From Pseudomonas putida (GTDB lineage: Bacteria; Pseudomonadota; Gammaproteobacteria; Pseudomonadales; Pseudomonadaceae): a DNA stretch of 64,000 nucleotides. Made by a program: the position numbers and the translations under genes. This document shows positions 39,331 to 48,525 of the stretch, in pieces. Where the stretch lies: the NCBI GenBank assembly GCA_041879295.1, contig CP047152.1:4221501-4285500 (forward strand). The letters are read 5' to 3'. The notes beneath the pieces were generated by a model that did not search any database, had not been told where the DNA came from, and saw nothing but the letters and a program-made list of their open reading frames with translations. Positions within the stretch are counted from its first letter, which is position 1. Each line of letters begins with the position of its first letter.

Positions 39331-40447
39331 AATCGCCGTCATTGCCGGGCATGCCGAATCGCTGATTCGGTTTCGCGGGGACCTACTGGACGCACTGCGC
39401 GCCAATGGCCACGAAGTGGTGGCCATTGGCCCCGAAGATGATGATTCTGTTCGCCAACGCCTTGCCGAAAAAGGCGTCGGGTACCATGTGGTCCCCATGT
39501 CCCGCGCAGGCTTGAACCCGCTCGCCGACCTGAAGTACATGTTGCAAGTCAGCCAGTGCCTACGCGCTGTCAAGGCTGAAGTGGTACTTGCCTACACGAT
39601 CAAGCCGGTAGTATATGGCTTGCCTGCTGCGGCTCTGGCCGGTGTCAAGCATCGCTATGCGCTGATTACCGGGTTGGGCTACGCCTTCACCGATGTAGAC
39701 TCGAGCTTCAAGCGCAAGCTGATCAACCGTATCGCCTCCGGGTTGTATCGGTTTGGCTTGCGCTTCGCTCATGGCCTTTTCTTCCAGAACCCGGACGATC
39801 AACAGTTATTCAAGGAACAACGGCTGGTTAGGCCTGCGCTTCCCACCTGGGTCGTCAACGGCTCGGGCGTCGACACGCAACGCTACCCGCTGGCCCCACT
39901 GCCGCCCCAGCCGCGCTTTCTTTTCGTGGGCCGGTTGCTCAAGGACAAGGGCGTGCTCGAATACGTCGAGGCGGCCCGCACGCTCAAGGCCCAACACCCT
40001 GACGCCGAAATACACCTGGTCGGCCCGCTGGACTCGAACCCGTCAGGTATCAACGCAGACGTTGTAGAAGGCTGGGTGAGAGAAGGCATCGTTCAGTATC
40101 ACGGCGCTGTCAGCGATGTGAAGCCCTACCTAGCCGCCTGCAGCGTGTTCGTATTGCCATCGTACCGCGAAGGCACGCCACGTTCAGTACTTGAAGCCAT
40201 GTCATGCGGGCGGGCAGTCATCACCACCGACGCGCCTGGGTGCCGCGAAACCGTGCAGAACGGCGTCAACGGTTTCCTGGTTGCCCCACGAAACTCGACT
40301 GAACTGGCCCAGGCCATGCTACGCCTGGCCGAGTCAGCCGAGCTACGTGAACACATGGGGCGCACGAGCCGGGCACTGGCCGAGGGAAAATACGATGTTC
40401 ATCGTGTGAATATGGCCATGATAGAGGCAATGAAGCTGAGTAACTGA
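39323..40447 (+). CDS. GT4-family glycosyltransferase, PglA-like
   Basis: 374 residues, GT-B fold. The N-terminal acceptor half '[16 protein letters not shown]' and 'ITGLGYAF' follow the PglA/WbpU pattern. The C-terminal donor half has '[20 protein letters not shown]' and the nucleotide-sugar motif '[19 protein letters not shown]' (EX7E). In Campylobacter, PglA adds alpha-1,3-GalNAc to bacillosamine; here the likely donor is UDP-GalNAc or UDP-GalNAcA made by the two preceding genes. It is the only dedicated glycosyltransferase in the locus apart from the initiating enzyme. Confidence 0.9.
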
Positions 40448-40496
40448 CAAAAAGGGGGCCGACTGGCCAACAAGGAAACGCCACTAACGTGGGATC

Positions 40497-41942
40497 GTGA
40501 TCCGTATGTTCAGCAAACGCCATGTATTCGATGCAGTTTCCAATCCGCGCAATGTCGCCCTTGTCGCTGTGGTACTGGTGTCGATCTTCTTCTGCATTTG
40601 GCTGATCCCTCCTGAGTCTGTAACGCTGCAACAGGCGCAGGCCTGGGCAACTATAGGCATGGCCGGGGTGCTGACCTTCATGATCCTCTCCAGCGCCTTG
40701 GTTCACCACACGATCCTGCACAGCTACATCCTCTTCCTTGGCTGCGCGTCCCTATTCATTGGTGGCCGCTACATCGCTTATGCCATGGGTTTTGACGTGG
40801 CAATGCTGAAGATGGAGAACAATTTCTTCGCCGTGCACCGGCCGGATTTCGTCTCCATCGAACTCACGGCATATGAGGGCCTTCGGCTGACGCTCTACCT
40901 TGTGTCATGCCTGCTCGCCATGCATGCAGGGTATATGGTCAGCCTATGGAAAAAGCCGTCAAGGAACGCCGATAGCCAGGACATGCAGTGGACCACGTAC
41001 TTGCGCATCCCGGCCCTCGCATTGGCTGCGGTTTCCGCACTGGCGTTCATGATCAGCTTTCCGGACGCTTACCGTGCCGTTCATGGCAGTGGCTACATCT
41101 CGTTGTATGACTCTGCTTCAACCGATTTCACCACCCGCGGTAGCACGGCTGCGCAGTATGGCCTGCTATTGGCGCTGGGCCTGGCCTTCGCTTCGCAAAG
41201 CAAGCGCCTGGGCTGGTGCATTCTAGGATTGCTGGCTATCTACTACACCGCCAACCTGCAATTGGGTGTTCGTGGCGGAATCATGGGCTTCGCCCTGCTA
41301 TGCGTCTGGCTGTTCCACATCAAAGTACGGCGTATCGATCGCCTTGCCTTGCTGGCGATCCCACTGTTGCTGGGCGGCATCGTTGTCCTGGCTGCGATGG
41401 GGAATCGTGGTATCGACTTTGGCGAACGCACAGTGATGCTCCTACCCTGGTTCATTGACAACCAAGGGCTGACCGCTCTGTACGTCCACTCGGCCCTGCA
41501 GATCGACCACTACCCCGCCCTCGCTTATTTGCATGGTGTGTTCCCGATAACTCCGGCGCTGGCCGCGCTCTGTGGCACCAGCATTCCGCTCGATCAACTG
41601 TACTTCGGGCAATACCTTTCAAAAATGGCGCTTGCTGGCGATGCCTACCAGAAAGGGTTTGGCATGGGCTGGTCGCTGTTCGCAGACTTTTATGCCTATA
41701 CCCTGTGGGTGCCAGGTGCCTACCTGGTTGCCGCGGCCGGTTTCGGTGCCCTGCTGGCCAGGCTGGTCAACGCCACCCACCCACTGTTTTTTGGCGCCCA
41801 CGTGATGGTTTTTGTAAAGCTCATGCTACTGCCTCGCACAGGGCTTTACAGCATCATCCCCTTCCTGCTGGTGTATGCGGCAATCGTGCTTACCTGCCAT
41901 ATCTGCGTTCACCTGTTAGCGCGCAGGCCAGGTCAGGCCTGA
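40497..41942 (+). CDS. polytopic membrane protein, candidate O-antigen polymerase (Wzy)
   Basis: 481 residues with about eleven to twelve membrane helices and a long periplasmic loop near residues 320-400. Composition and position, after the glycosyltransferase in an O-unit operon, fit Wzy, which joins O-units in the periplasm. An Arg-containing 'NLQLGVRGGIMGFALL' stretch resembles the ArG-type motif of polymerases. Start codons GTG at 40497 and ATG at 40506 are both possible; neither has a strong ribosome site. It is convergent with the second ligase-like gene. Confidence 0.75.
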   Translation: MIRMFSKRHVFDAVSNPRNVALVAVVLVSIFFCIWLIPPESVTLQQAQAWATIGMAGVLTFMILSSALVHHTILHSYILFLGCASLFIGGRYIAYAMGFDVAMLKMENNFFAVHRPDFVSIELTAYEGLRLTLYLVSCLLAMHAGYMVSLWKKPSRNADSQDMQWTTYLRIPALALAAVSALAFMISFPDAYRAVHGSGYISLYDSASTDFTTRGSTAAQYGLLLALGLAFASQSKRLGWCILGLLAIYYTANLQLGVRGGIMGFALLCVWLFHIKVRRIDRLALLAIPLLLGGIVVLAAMGNRGIDFGERTVMLLPWFIDNQGLTALYVHSALQIDHYPALAYLHGVFPITPALAALCGTSIPLDQLYFGQYLSKMALAGDAYQKGFGMGWSLFADFYAYTLWVPGAYLVAAAGFGALLARLVNATHPLFFGAHVMVFVKLMLLPRTGLYSIIPFLLVYAAIVLTCHICVHLLARRPGQA

Positions 41943-42007
41943 CTGAGGCAACGGCAGGTGTATCGCGCTTGCCGATAAGTTGCGATTCTGCTTCTACTCT
42001 CGTGCGC

Positions 42008-43429
42008 TCAGTGCAAAGGACGCATTTCATCCACTTTGCCCAGACCACTCCGCTCGAGCCCGAACAGTCGATTACGGATGATTACCGCACACATGACCAT
42101 GTAAAGCGTAAACACCGGCTGGCGGAGCATGAAGTGGGCGCCAGAGAACACCATCAGAATCACCAGCAATGTAATCGAGTAGGGGTCGCGCGCCTTGATG
42201 GCGCCGGCCATCAACCAGAGATACAAGGCAGCAAACAACAGGACCCCCACAACCCCCACCTGTGTCAGCATGTCCAGCAACAGGTTGTGCGCCTCCTGCC
42301 TTTGCTCAGGCGAATCCAAGTAGGAGAATGCGCCGGGCCCATGGCCCACGATCGGCGATAGCTTCCACACTTCCAGAGCATGAATCCACAGGGTTTTACG
42401 CACGCCGGCCTTGTTAGGGTCCATGCCTATGCCCAGCGCAGAATCGGAACGCCCGAATGTGGGCTGGCCAGGATTGAGTGGGTGCTCGGTATCTCCAGCC
42501 GTTTGCGGCGCAAGCGCCTTGGCACGCTCCAAAATGGCATATAGGGCGGAACGCTTGCCGTCCTTTCCGTCGTCAGTCTTCTCTGGCTCGTGCGATGCCA
42601 GACGCTCGACCATATCCGCCCTCATCCCCTGGAAAAGTTGTTGGCCTGGGCCATCGAAGAAAAACTTGAAAGAGCCAAATGCAAGCACAAACGCTGCAAG
42701 CATGGTGGCAAAAAACTTCCAGTTCATACGCCCCAGCCACCACCAGGCCATGCCCGTGAGCAACGGTAAGCCGATGCACCACGCCAACAGCAATGCGTCG
42801 CTCCTTACGCAGAAGCCCAAAAAGAAGAAGAACCACAAGAAGAAGAACTTCTTGAACAGCCGCAAACCCTGCCACTGGGTATTCTGATAGATAGCCGCCA
42901 GCCAGATCGGCACCGGTAACAGGAACAACGCCAGTTGGTTAGGATTGGTTGACCACGCCGCCACCCGCGATGGATAGAACGTCGTATTGATCTCCAACAT
43001 GTCAGAAAGCCAGACACTGCCAATCAGGAAGATGAACAGCGGAATGGCCAGCAGCAGCACGGGAATCGTCCCCATGGCCCGAATGAACCGCTGGAACCCA
43101 AGCTTGTCCAGATCACCGACGTAAGCCAGCACTATCAGGGTAAAGCCCGCTGCATAGATATAGGCTATCGAAGTGTGGATCGTACCTTCACCCTGCACCT
43201 TCCTCACCAGATAGCCGACGATGGCCGTGGCAATGAACGCGAACCAGAACAGCATCAAGGGATGCTTGAGGTTCTGCAGGAAGTTCCCGCGCCTGATGAA
43301 GACACAGGCCGCCAGCACCACGATGACTTCCCCTATGCCCACCGGCAACCCGGGGAAACGCAGCATGGTTGAAACCGACAGAAATGCGACCAGTGCCGCA
43401 ATTACAGGTACAACACTACTTTTGTGCAT
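42008..43429 (-). CDS. O-antigen ligase-family membrane protein, paralog 2
   Basis: 473 residues, starting MHKSSVVPVIAALVAFL. It shares long blocks with paralog 1: 'AAWSTNPNQLAL', 'FFLGFCVRSDALLLAWCIGLP' and 'GVRKTLWIHALEVWKLSPIV' leading to GHGPGAFSYLD. It differs by a charged insertion of some 40 residues in the periplasmic loop (around 285-330, rich in Asp/Glu/Lys). The function is ligase, polymerase or protein O-glycosyltransferase. It lies last in the minus-strand pglC-pglD-pglE-wbpM direction, 219 nt after wbpM. Confidence 0.85.
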   Translation of the reverse strand: MHKSSVVPVIAALVAFLSVSTMLRFPGLPVGIGEVIVVLAACVFIRRGNFLQNLKHPLMLFWFAFIATAIVGYLVRKVQGEGTIHTSIAYIYAAGFTLIVLAYVGDLDKLGFQRFIRAMGTIPVLLLAIPLFIFLIGSVWLSDMLEINTTFYPSRVAAWSTNPNQLALFLLPVPIWLAAIYQNTQWQGLRLFKKFFFLWFFFFLGFCVRSDALLLAWCIGLPLLTGMAWWWLGRMNWKFFATMLAAFVLAFGSFKFFFDGPGQQLFQGMRADMVERLASHEPEKTDDGKDGKRSALYAILERAKALAPQTAGDTEHPLNPGQPTFGRSDSALGIGMDPNKAGVRKTLWIHALEVWKLSPIVGHGPGAFSYLDSPEQRQEAHNLLLDMLTQVGVVGVLLFAALYLWLMAGAIKARDPYSITLLVILMVFSGAHFMLRQPVFTLYMVMCAVIIRNRLFGLERSGLGKVDEMRPLH

Positions 43430-43648
43430 TGGAGAACAGATCCTTTCATCAACGACAAGCGGGACGACCAACTATCGGGGGGCGCTTTCGCCATGAACAT
43501 CGCGCCCGAGTATGTCATAGGCCTCAAGGCGTAAATTCAGTTCCGTTTCGAATATCGATATCAGCAAAGGAGCTGGCCAGCCGGCTTATTCCTGTCGAGG
43601 CCTTTGGAATAGCGTAACGCTTCCAATGGCCTCAACGGGCAGGCGCGC

Positions 43649-45643
43649 TCACGGATCCAGCCGATGCTGCTGGTAGAACCAGTCCACAATCTCGCCATCG
43701 GGCTTATATCCACTGACAGAATCACGCAGCAGCTGGCGCACACGTGCATAGTCATCCTGCTCAACCGCAACGACCAGTTCGCTAAGTCTTGCTTTGAGCA
43801 CCTCCCAAGGCAGGAAGTCCTCATGGGCGCTCATGATCATGGGATGGGAGGTGGCAATCACGCCATCACCAATCAACAACTCTTCGTACAGTTTTTCACC
43901 TGGGCGCAACCCTGTGTATTTGATGGCAACATCGCCATGCGGGTTGCGCTCGGAACGCACGCTTAGCCCGGAAAGGTGGATCATTTTTTCCGCCAGCTCG
44001 GCAATTTTCACTGGTTCGCCCATATCAAGCACGAAAACGTCGCCGCCGCGTCCCATCGAGCCGGCCTGAATCACCAGTTGCGCGGCCTCAGGAATGGTCA
44101 TGAAGTAGCGCGTGATGTTCGGATGGGTAACCGTCAACGGGCCACCCGACTTGATCTGTTTATGGAACAGCGGAATCACCGATCCTGACGAGCCCAGCAC
44201 ATTACCAAAGCGCACCATGGTAAAGCGTGTCTTGTTTACCTGGGACACGTTATCAACATCCCCCCAAAGCACCGGCGCTGCCTCACGGCTTAGCGCCTGC
44301 AACGTCATTTCGGCCAAGCGCTTGGTGCTGCCCATGACGTTGGTCGGACGTACCGCTTTGTCCGTCGAGATCAGGACGAAATTGGACACCCCTGCCTGCA
44401 GGGCCGCCTGGGCCGTATTGAGTGTACCCATGACATTGTTGAGTACGCCCTCTGCAATATTGTGCTCGACCATGGGCACATGCTTGTAGGCGGCCGCATG
44501 ATAGACGGTGTCGACCTTCCAGGCTTTCATCACCTCCAGTGACTTCGCCTCATTGCGTATCGACCCCAGTATCGGTAACACATTCACCGACAGCGATTCG
44601 CAGTTGACACGCTGTTCAAGTTCCGAGTGGATGCTGTAGAGGTTGAACTCACTGTGCTCGAACAGAATCAAGGTTTTGGGCTTTGCTCCCAGTATCTGCC
44701 GACACAACTCCGAGCCGATGGACCCCCCCGCCCCCGTCACCATGACGCACTGCCCTTCAATACAGCGAGAGAACAGGTCTTTTTGCGCAGGGACCGGATC
44801 ACGTCCCAGCAAGTCGGCAATATCCACTTCCTGAATATCGTCAACCTTCACTCGCCCGCTGGCCAAGTCCATGAAGCCCGGCACAGTGCGCACGTGCAAA
44901 GGGAACGATTCGAGGTAATTCAGGATTTCACGACGCCTGCCCCGGGTGGCAGAAGGAACGGCCAACAGAATTTCCTGCGCGCCGGTCGAATCGATGAGTT
45001 GCTGGATGTGCTTTGGAGTATAGACCTGCAAACCCGCGATGACCCTGCCGGCAAGGCTGCGATCATCATCAATGAAGGCCACCGGGCGCATCTGCCGCCC
45101 CATACGCAACGCAACCACCAGCTGATTACCAGCCGAACCAGCGCCATAGATGGCAACCTTGGGCAGACCACTACTGCGATTGCCAAATGGCACATGCTGA
45201 ACAGCGGCGTACCAATCACCCAGGAAGTACTGGCGCATAGCCAAGCGCACCCCCCCGATCATGATCAGACTCAGCCACCAGTAATTGAAAATGACCGAAC
45301 GCGGGACGACGGCCTGATGATTGCCAAAGGCATAGACAATAACCGCCAGCACCAACGCCGAAAGGCTGACAGCCTTGATGATGGCAATCAGTGCGTCATT
45401 TCCAAAATAACGCATCACCGCTCGGTACAAACCGCAACGGACAAACAGGGGAACTGACACGATGGGAGCACAGATGAAAAGCCAGCGGTGTTCCTCCAGA
45501 GGGTTGATAGCCTCTTCGATACCCAGGCGCACCACGAACGCCACCCACAACGCCAGCCAAATAAGCAGAACGTCGGAAACAACCTGGATCAGTCGCTTTT
45601 TCCTACGCGATAGCCCTAGCAATAATGCTCGTGCTCTATCCAT
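43649..45643 (-). CDS. wbpM: membrane-bound UDP-GlcNAc 4,6-dehydratase (WbpM/PglF-type)
   Basis: 664 residues, the length of WbpM. Four N-terminal membrane helices are followed by a first Rossmann-like domain ('VAIYGAGSAGNQLVVAL') and a catalytic SDR domain with 'VMVTGAGGSIGSELCRQIL' and 'LISTDKAVRPTNVMGSTKR'. The Met in MGSTK stands in place of the usual Tyr, as in WbpM/PglF. It removes water from UDP-GlcNAc to give the 4-keto-6-deoxy sugar. It is commonly the conserved end gene of Pseudomonas O-antigen loci. A TATAAT box lies about 55 nt upstream. Confidence 0.93.
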   Translation of the reverse strand: MDRARALLLGLSRRKKRLIQVVSDVLLIWLALWVAFVVRLGIEEAINPLEEHRWLFICAPIVSVPLFVRCGLYRAVMRYFGNDALIAIIKAVSLSALVLAVIVYAFGNHQAVVPRSVIFNYWWLSLIMIGGVRLAMRQYFLGDWYAAVQHVPFGNRSSGLPKVAIYGAGSAGNQLVVALRMGRQMRPVAFIDDDRSLAGRVIAGLQVYTPKHIQQLIDSTGAQEILLAVPSATRGRRREILNYLESFPLHVRTVPGFMDLASGRVKVDDIQEVDIADLLGRDPVPAQKDLFSRCIEGQCVMVTGAGGSIGSELCRQILGAKPKTLILFEHSEFNLYSIHSELEQRVNCESLSVNVLPILGSIRNEAKSLEVMKAWKVDTVYHAAAYKHVPMVEHNIAEGVLNNVMGTLNTAQAALQAGVSNFVLISTDKAVRPTNVMGSTKRLAEMTLQALSREAAPVLWGDVDNVSQVNKTRFTMVRFGNVLGSSGSVIPLFHKQIKSGGPLTVTHPNITRYFMTIPEAAQLVIQAGSMGRGGDVFVLDMGEPVKIAELAEKMIHLSGLSVRSERNPHGDVAIKYTGLRPGEKLYEELLIGDGVIATSHPMIMSAHEDFLPWEVLKARLSELVVAVEQDDYARVRQLLRDSVSGYKPDGEIVDWFYQQHRLDP

Positions 45644-45697
45644 AACTCCCTCTAAACCCTGGACCTTTGCGAACCGTATGAATGCAGTTCGGCCTCT

Positions 45698-45703
45698 ATT
45701 ATA
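45698..45703 (-). promoter_or_regulatory. possible -10 box for wbpM
   Basis: Perfect TATAAT on the minus strand 55 nt before the wbpM start, in a locally AT-rich stretch. The -35 position (AAAAAG, 17 nt spacing) is poor, so it may be weak or activator-dependent. Confidence 0.4.
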
Positions 45704-45812
45704 AGACGTTCTTCATTAGTCTTTTTTGGCGGTCTGGCGTTTCCAGCCGTGCGTCCGCACAGCGCAACCTGGTCGCGCCAGGTAGGCAGAACCGGACGCG
45801 AGCCCCGGAATT

Positions 45813-46991
45813 TCACACGCCTTGAGCTTCCTGCATGACCTCACGCAAGACCTGACAGGTCTTGTCGATCTCGATACTGGTCAATGTCGGATGCACCATG
45901 AACATCAAGCTGGTTTCTCCCAGTTGCATGGCTGCCGGAAGACGCGATGCAGGGCGCCATGAGGTGGCGTCAAAGGCCTTTTCCAGATACACCTCAGAGC
46001 ACGAGCCCGAGAAACATGGGACGCCGCGGGCCACGATCTCATTGAGCACCCGGTCGCGTGTCCAACCGGGCTTCAATGCCTCAGGCTCGACAAATACGTA
46101 ACACTTGTAGGCGGCATGCACGCAATCCTGGGCAATGGCGGGCACACGCAAGGCGGCTTGCTGGCTAGCCACATCCCAGATTCTACGGGCGTTGGCCAAC
46201 CGCGTTTCTTGCCATTGCTCCATTCTGCGCAGTTGAATGCGCCCCAGCACGCCCTGCACCTCCATCATTCGCCAGTTGGTGCCGAAGCTCTCATGCACCC
46301 AGCGAAAACCCGGAGCGTGCTGGCGTTCGTATACTGCCTCCCAGCTCTTACCATGATCCTTGTACGACCACATGGCCGACCACAAGCCGCGATCATTGGT
46401 GGTGACCATTCCGCCTTCGCCACCGGTGGTCATGATCTTGTCCTGACAGAACGACCATGCTCCAACATGCCCGATGGACCCAACCGGACGCCCTTTGTAC
46501 CGGGCACCATGGGCTTGGGCGCAGTCTTCGATGACCTTCAGGTCGTGCTGTTCAGCTAGCGCCATGATCGGATCCATGTCGCAGGGCCAGCCTGCCAGGT
46601 GAACACAGACGATTGCGCGAGTACGGGGGGTGAGCACAGCCTGGATGGTCTGTGCCGTGATGTTCTGGGAATCAAGATCGACATCGGCAAAAACAGGCGT
46701 GGCCCCGGTATTGACGATGCTAGAAACCGAAGCCAAGAAGGTTCGCGAAGTGACAATCACCTCATCGCCTGCACCGATGCCCAATGCCTTGAACGCGAGA
46801 TCGAGGGCAACTGTGCCGTTGGACAACGCAATTGCATGAGCACAACCACTCCAGGCGGCAAACTCCTTCTCGAATTCGCGGCATTCCTGCCCTGTCCAGT
46901 AGTTGACCTTATTGGACAGAATGACGTCACGTACCGCGTTGGCTTCTTCTTCGGTAAAAGACGGCCAGGGAGAAAAAGGAGAGTTCAGCAC
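45813..46991 (-). CDS. DegT/DnrJ/EryC1/StrS sugar aminotransferase (PglE-like)
   Basis: 392 residues. A PLP enzyme that transfers an amino group from glutamate to a keto-sugar nucleotide. It has 'ALSNGTVALDLAFKALGIG', the PLP-ring Asp in 'VIEDCAQAHGARY' and the Schiff-base Lys in 'WSFCQDKIMTTGGEGGMV'. With WbpM/PglF-like and PglD-like partners adjacent, the substrate is most likely the 4-keto-6-deoxy UDP-GlcNAc, giving the 4-amino sugar. The gene starts 90 nt after the acetyltransferase stop. Confidence 0.92.
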   Translation of the reverse strand: MLNSPFSPWPSFTEEEANAVRDVILSNKVNYWTGQECREFEKEFAAWSGCAHAIALSNGTVALDLAFKALGIGAGDEVIVTSRTFLASVSSIVNTGATPVFADVDLDSQNITAQTIQAVLTPRTRAIVCVHLAGWPCDMDPIMALAEQHDLKVIEDCAQAHGARYKGRPVGSIGHVGAWSFCQDKIMTTGGEGGMVTTNDRGLWSAMWSYKDHGKSWEAVYERQHAPGFRWVHESFGTNWRMMEVQGVLGRIQLRRMEQWQETRLANARRIWDVASQQAALRVPAIAQDCVHAAYKCYVFVEPEALKPGWTRDRVLNEIVARGVPCFSGSCSEVYLEKAFDATSWRPASRLPAAMQLGETSLMFMVHPTLTSIEIDKTCQVLREVMQEAQGV

Positions 46992-47081
46992 AGTTCACAC
47001 CCACCAATTGCAAAATGAAAATTCTTAAAATCAAACGCTTACAGTCCATTGAGCCATGCGCTCAGGATAGTCGATTTCAGC

Positions 47082-47708
47082 TCACCTGGTAGGAAGGGTT
47101 TTTGCAGGCACGCCCACCACGCACAGCCCATCCGGCACATCACTTACCACTGCTGCGCCGGCACCAACCACCACGTCACTGCCCAGGCTGATCAGTTGCC
47201 GGACACAGGCCCCGATACCGACCCAACTGCGATCGCCCACCCTGACTGCACCGGCCAGCCTGGCACCGGGACTGACATGAACAGCGCTACCAAGCACACA
47301 GTCATGGTCAACGCTACAACCTGTATTGAGGATTGCACCAGAACCAACCCTCGCATCGGCGTTTACCACAACGCCGGCGAAAACCACAGAACCGACACCG
47401 ATGATCGCATATCGGCTGACACAGGCCATGGGGTGAACCAATGACACCAGCGTTGCTCCGAGGCTCCCCAACGCCTCGAGCTTGGCGTGTCGAACTGCAT
47501 TGTTGCCAATGGCAACGATCACACCCTCGTACTGCCCAACCCGGGCGTGCAACGCCGCCGAGTCACCGACCACGCGCCAACCGCCATTGTAGGCTCGGCC
47601 TGGCCAGGCATCGTCAAAGAAATCGACCTGATCCCAGCCACAACACTGCGCGGTATCGGCTACGACCTTGCCATGCCCGCTGGCACCCAACACGGCCAAC
47701 CTCTTCAC
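47082..47708 (-). CDS. PglD-like sugar O/N-acetyltransferase (left-handed beta-helix)
   Basis: 208 residues with GTG start (VKRLAVLGASGHGKVVAD), overlapping the previous stop by 4 nt (GTGA). The N-terminal Rossmann-like subdomain binds the UDP-sugar (GASGHG). The C-terminal hexapeptide repeats form a left-handed beta-helix with the catalytic His in 'SVDHDCVLGSAVHVSPGA', as in PglD/NeuD. It would acetylate the 4-amino group to give UDP-N,N'-diacetylbacillosamine. The frame remains open upstream, but the overlap makes this start firm. Confidence 0.9.
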   Translation of the reverse strand: MKRLAVLGASGHGKVVADTAQCCGWDQVDFFDDAWPGRAYNGGWRVVGDSAALHARVGQYEGVIVAIGNNAVRHAKLEALGSLGATLVSLVHPMACVSRYAIIGVGSVVFAGVVVNADARVGSGAILNTGCSVDHDCVLGSAVHVSPGARLAGAVRVGDRSWVGIGACVRQLISLGSDVVVGAGAAVVSDVPDGLCVVGVPAKTLPTR

Positions 47709-48301
47709 CGTTTGTTGCCTGTGAACTTGGACATAGTGACATTGCCTTCGGCGCTGATGCCTTCTTTTACAACCACCTTTTTTATCGTCATGAACAGGAT
47801 CTTGAGATCGAGCAGAAAACTCTGGTTGTCGACATACCATACATCGAGCTTGAACTTCTCATCCCAGCTCAACGCATTACGGCCGTTAACCTGGGCCCAC
47901 CCCGTCACCCCCGGGCGGACTTCGTGCCGGCGGCTCTGCTCCTGGCTATACAGCGGAAGGTACTCCATCAATAAGGGGCGCGGCCCCACCAAACTCATGT
48001 CGCCCTTCAATACGTTCCACAGCTCTGGCAGCTCATCCAAGCTGCTTGCGCGTAAAAAACTGCCAAAGGGCGTCATTCGCTCGGCATCGGCAAGCGGATG
48101 GCCATCGCCGCCTACGGCGTCGCGCATGGTTCGAAACTTGATCATTTCAAAGGGCTTGCCATCACGACCGGGGCGAACCTGGCGGAACAGCACTGGCGAT
48201 CCGAGCTTCTTTCGAATGTTCCATGCGACTATAGCCATAACAGGAGAGAGCAGTATGAGAGCGCACAATGAAGCGCATATATCGATAAACCGCTTTAACA
48301 T
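47705..48301 (-). CDS. phosphoglycosyl transferase (PglC-like initiating enzyme)
   Basis: 198 residues, the small monotopic type of PglC. An N-terminal re-entrant hydrophobic helix (MLKRFIDICASLCALILLSPV) is followed by 'VLFRQVRPGRDGKPFEMIKF' and the catalytic Asp-Glu in 'RASSLDELPELWNVLKG', then 'MSLVGPRPL' and 'PGVTGWAQVNGR'. It moves a phospho-sugar from UDP to undecaprenyl phosphate to begin the O-unit. The pairing with PglD/PglE-like genes argues for diacetylbacillosamine as the first sugar. It leads the minus-strand O-antigen genes. Confidence 0.92.
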   Translation of the reverse strand: MLKRFIDICASLCALILLSPVMAIVAWNIRKKLGSPVLFRQVRPGRDGKPFEMIKFRTMRDAVGGDGHPLADAERMTPFGSFLRASSLDELPELWNVLKGDMSLVGPRPLLMEYLPLYSQEQSRRHEVRPGVTGWAQVNGRNALSWDEKFKLDVWYVDNQSFLLDLKILFMTIKKVVVKEGISAEGNVTMSKFTGNKR

Positions 48302-48525
48302 TTAGTTGACTCGGATATTGATGGAGGTGCGTGCACGCATTCAATGCTGTACGGAGGCGCTGGCTACCGTTTTTTTGGTTCGGTGAGCCAACCGGATATG
48401 TCTACCCGAGATTGTTACGCCAATCAAGGTGCCTTGATCAGCCTTTTGGCGTGCGCTGGGAATGAAGCAGAACAGGTGACGCCCCACTGACCCTCACGGT
48501 ACTTAACAGTACCTTGTAGAGCCAG

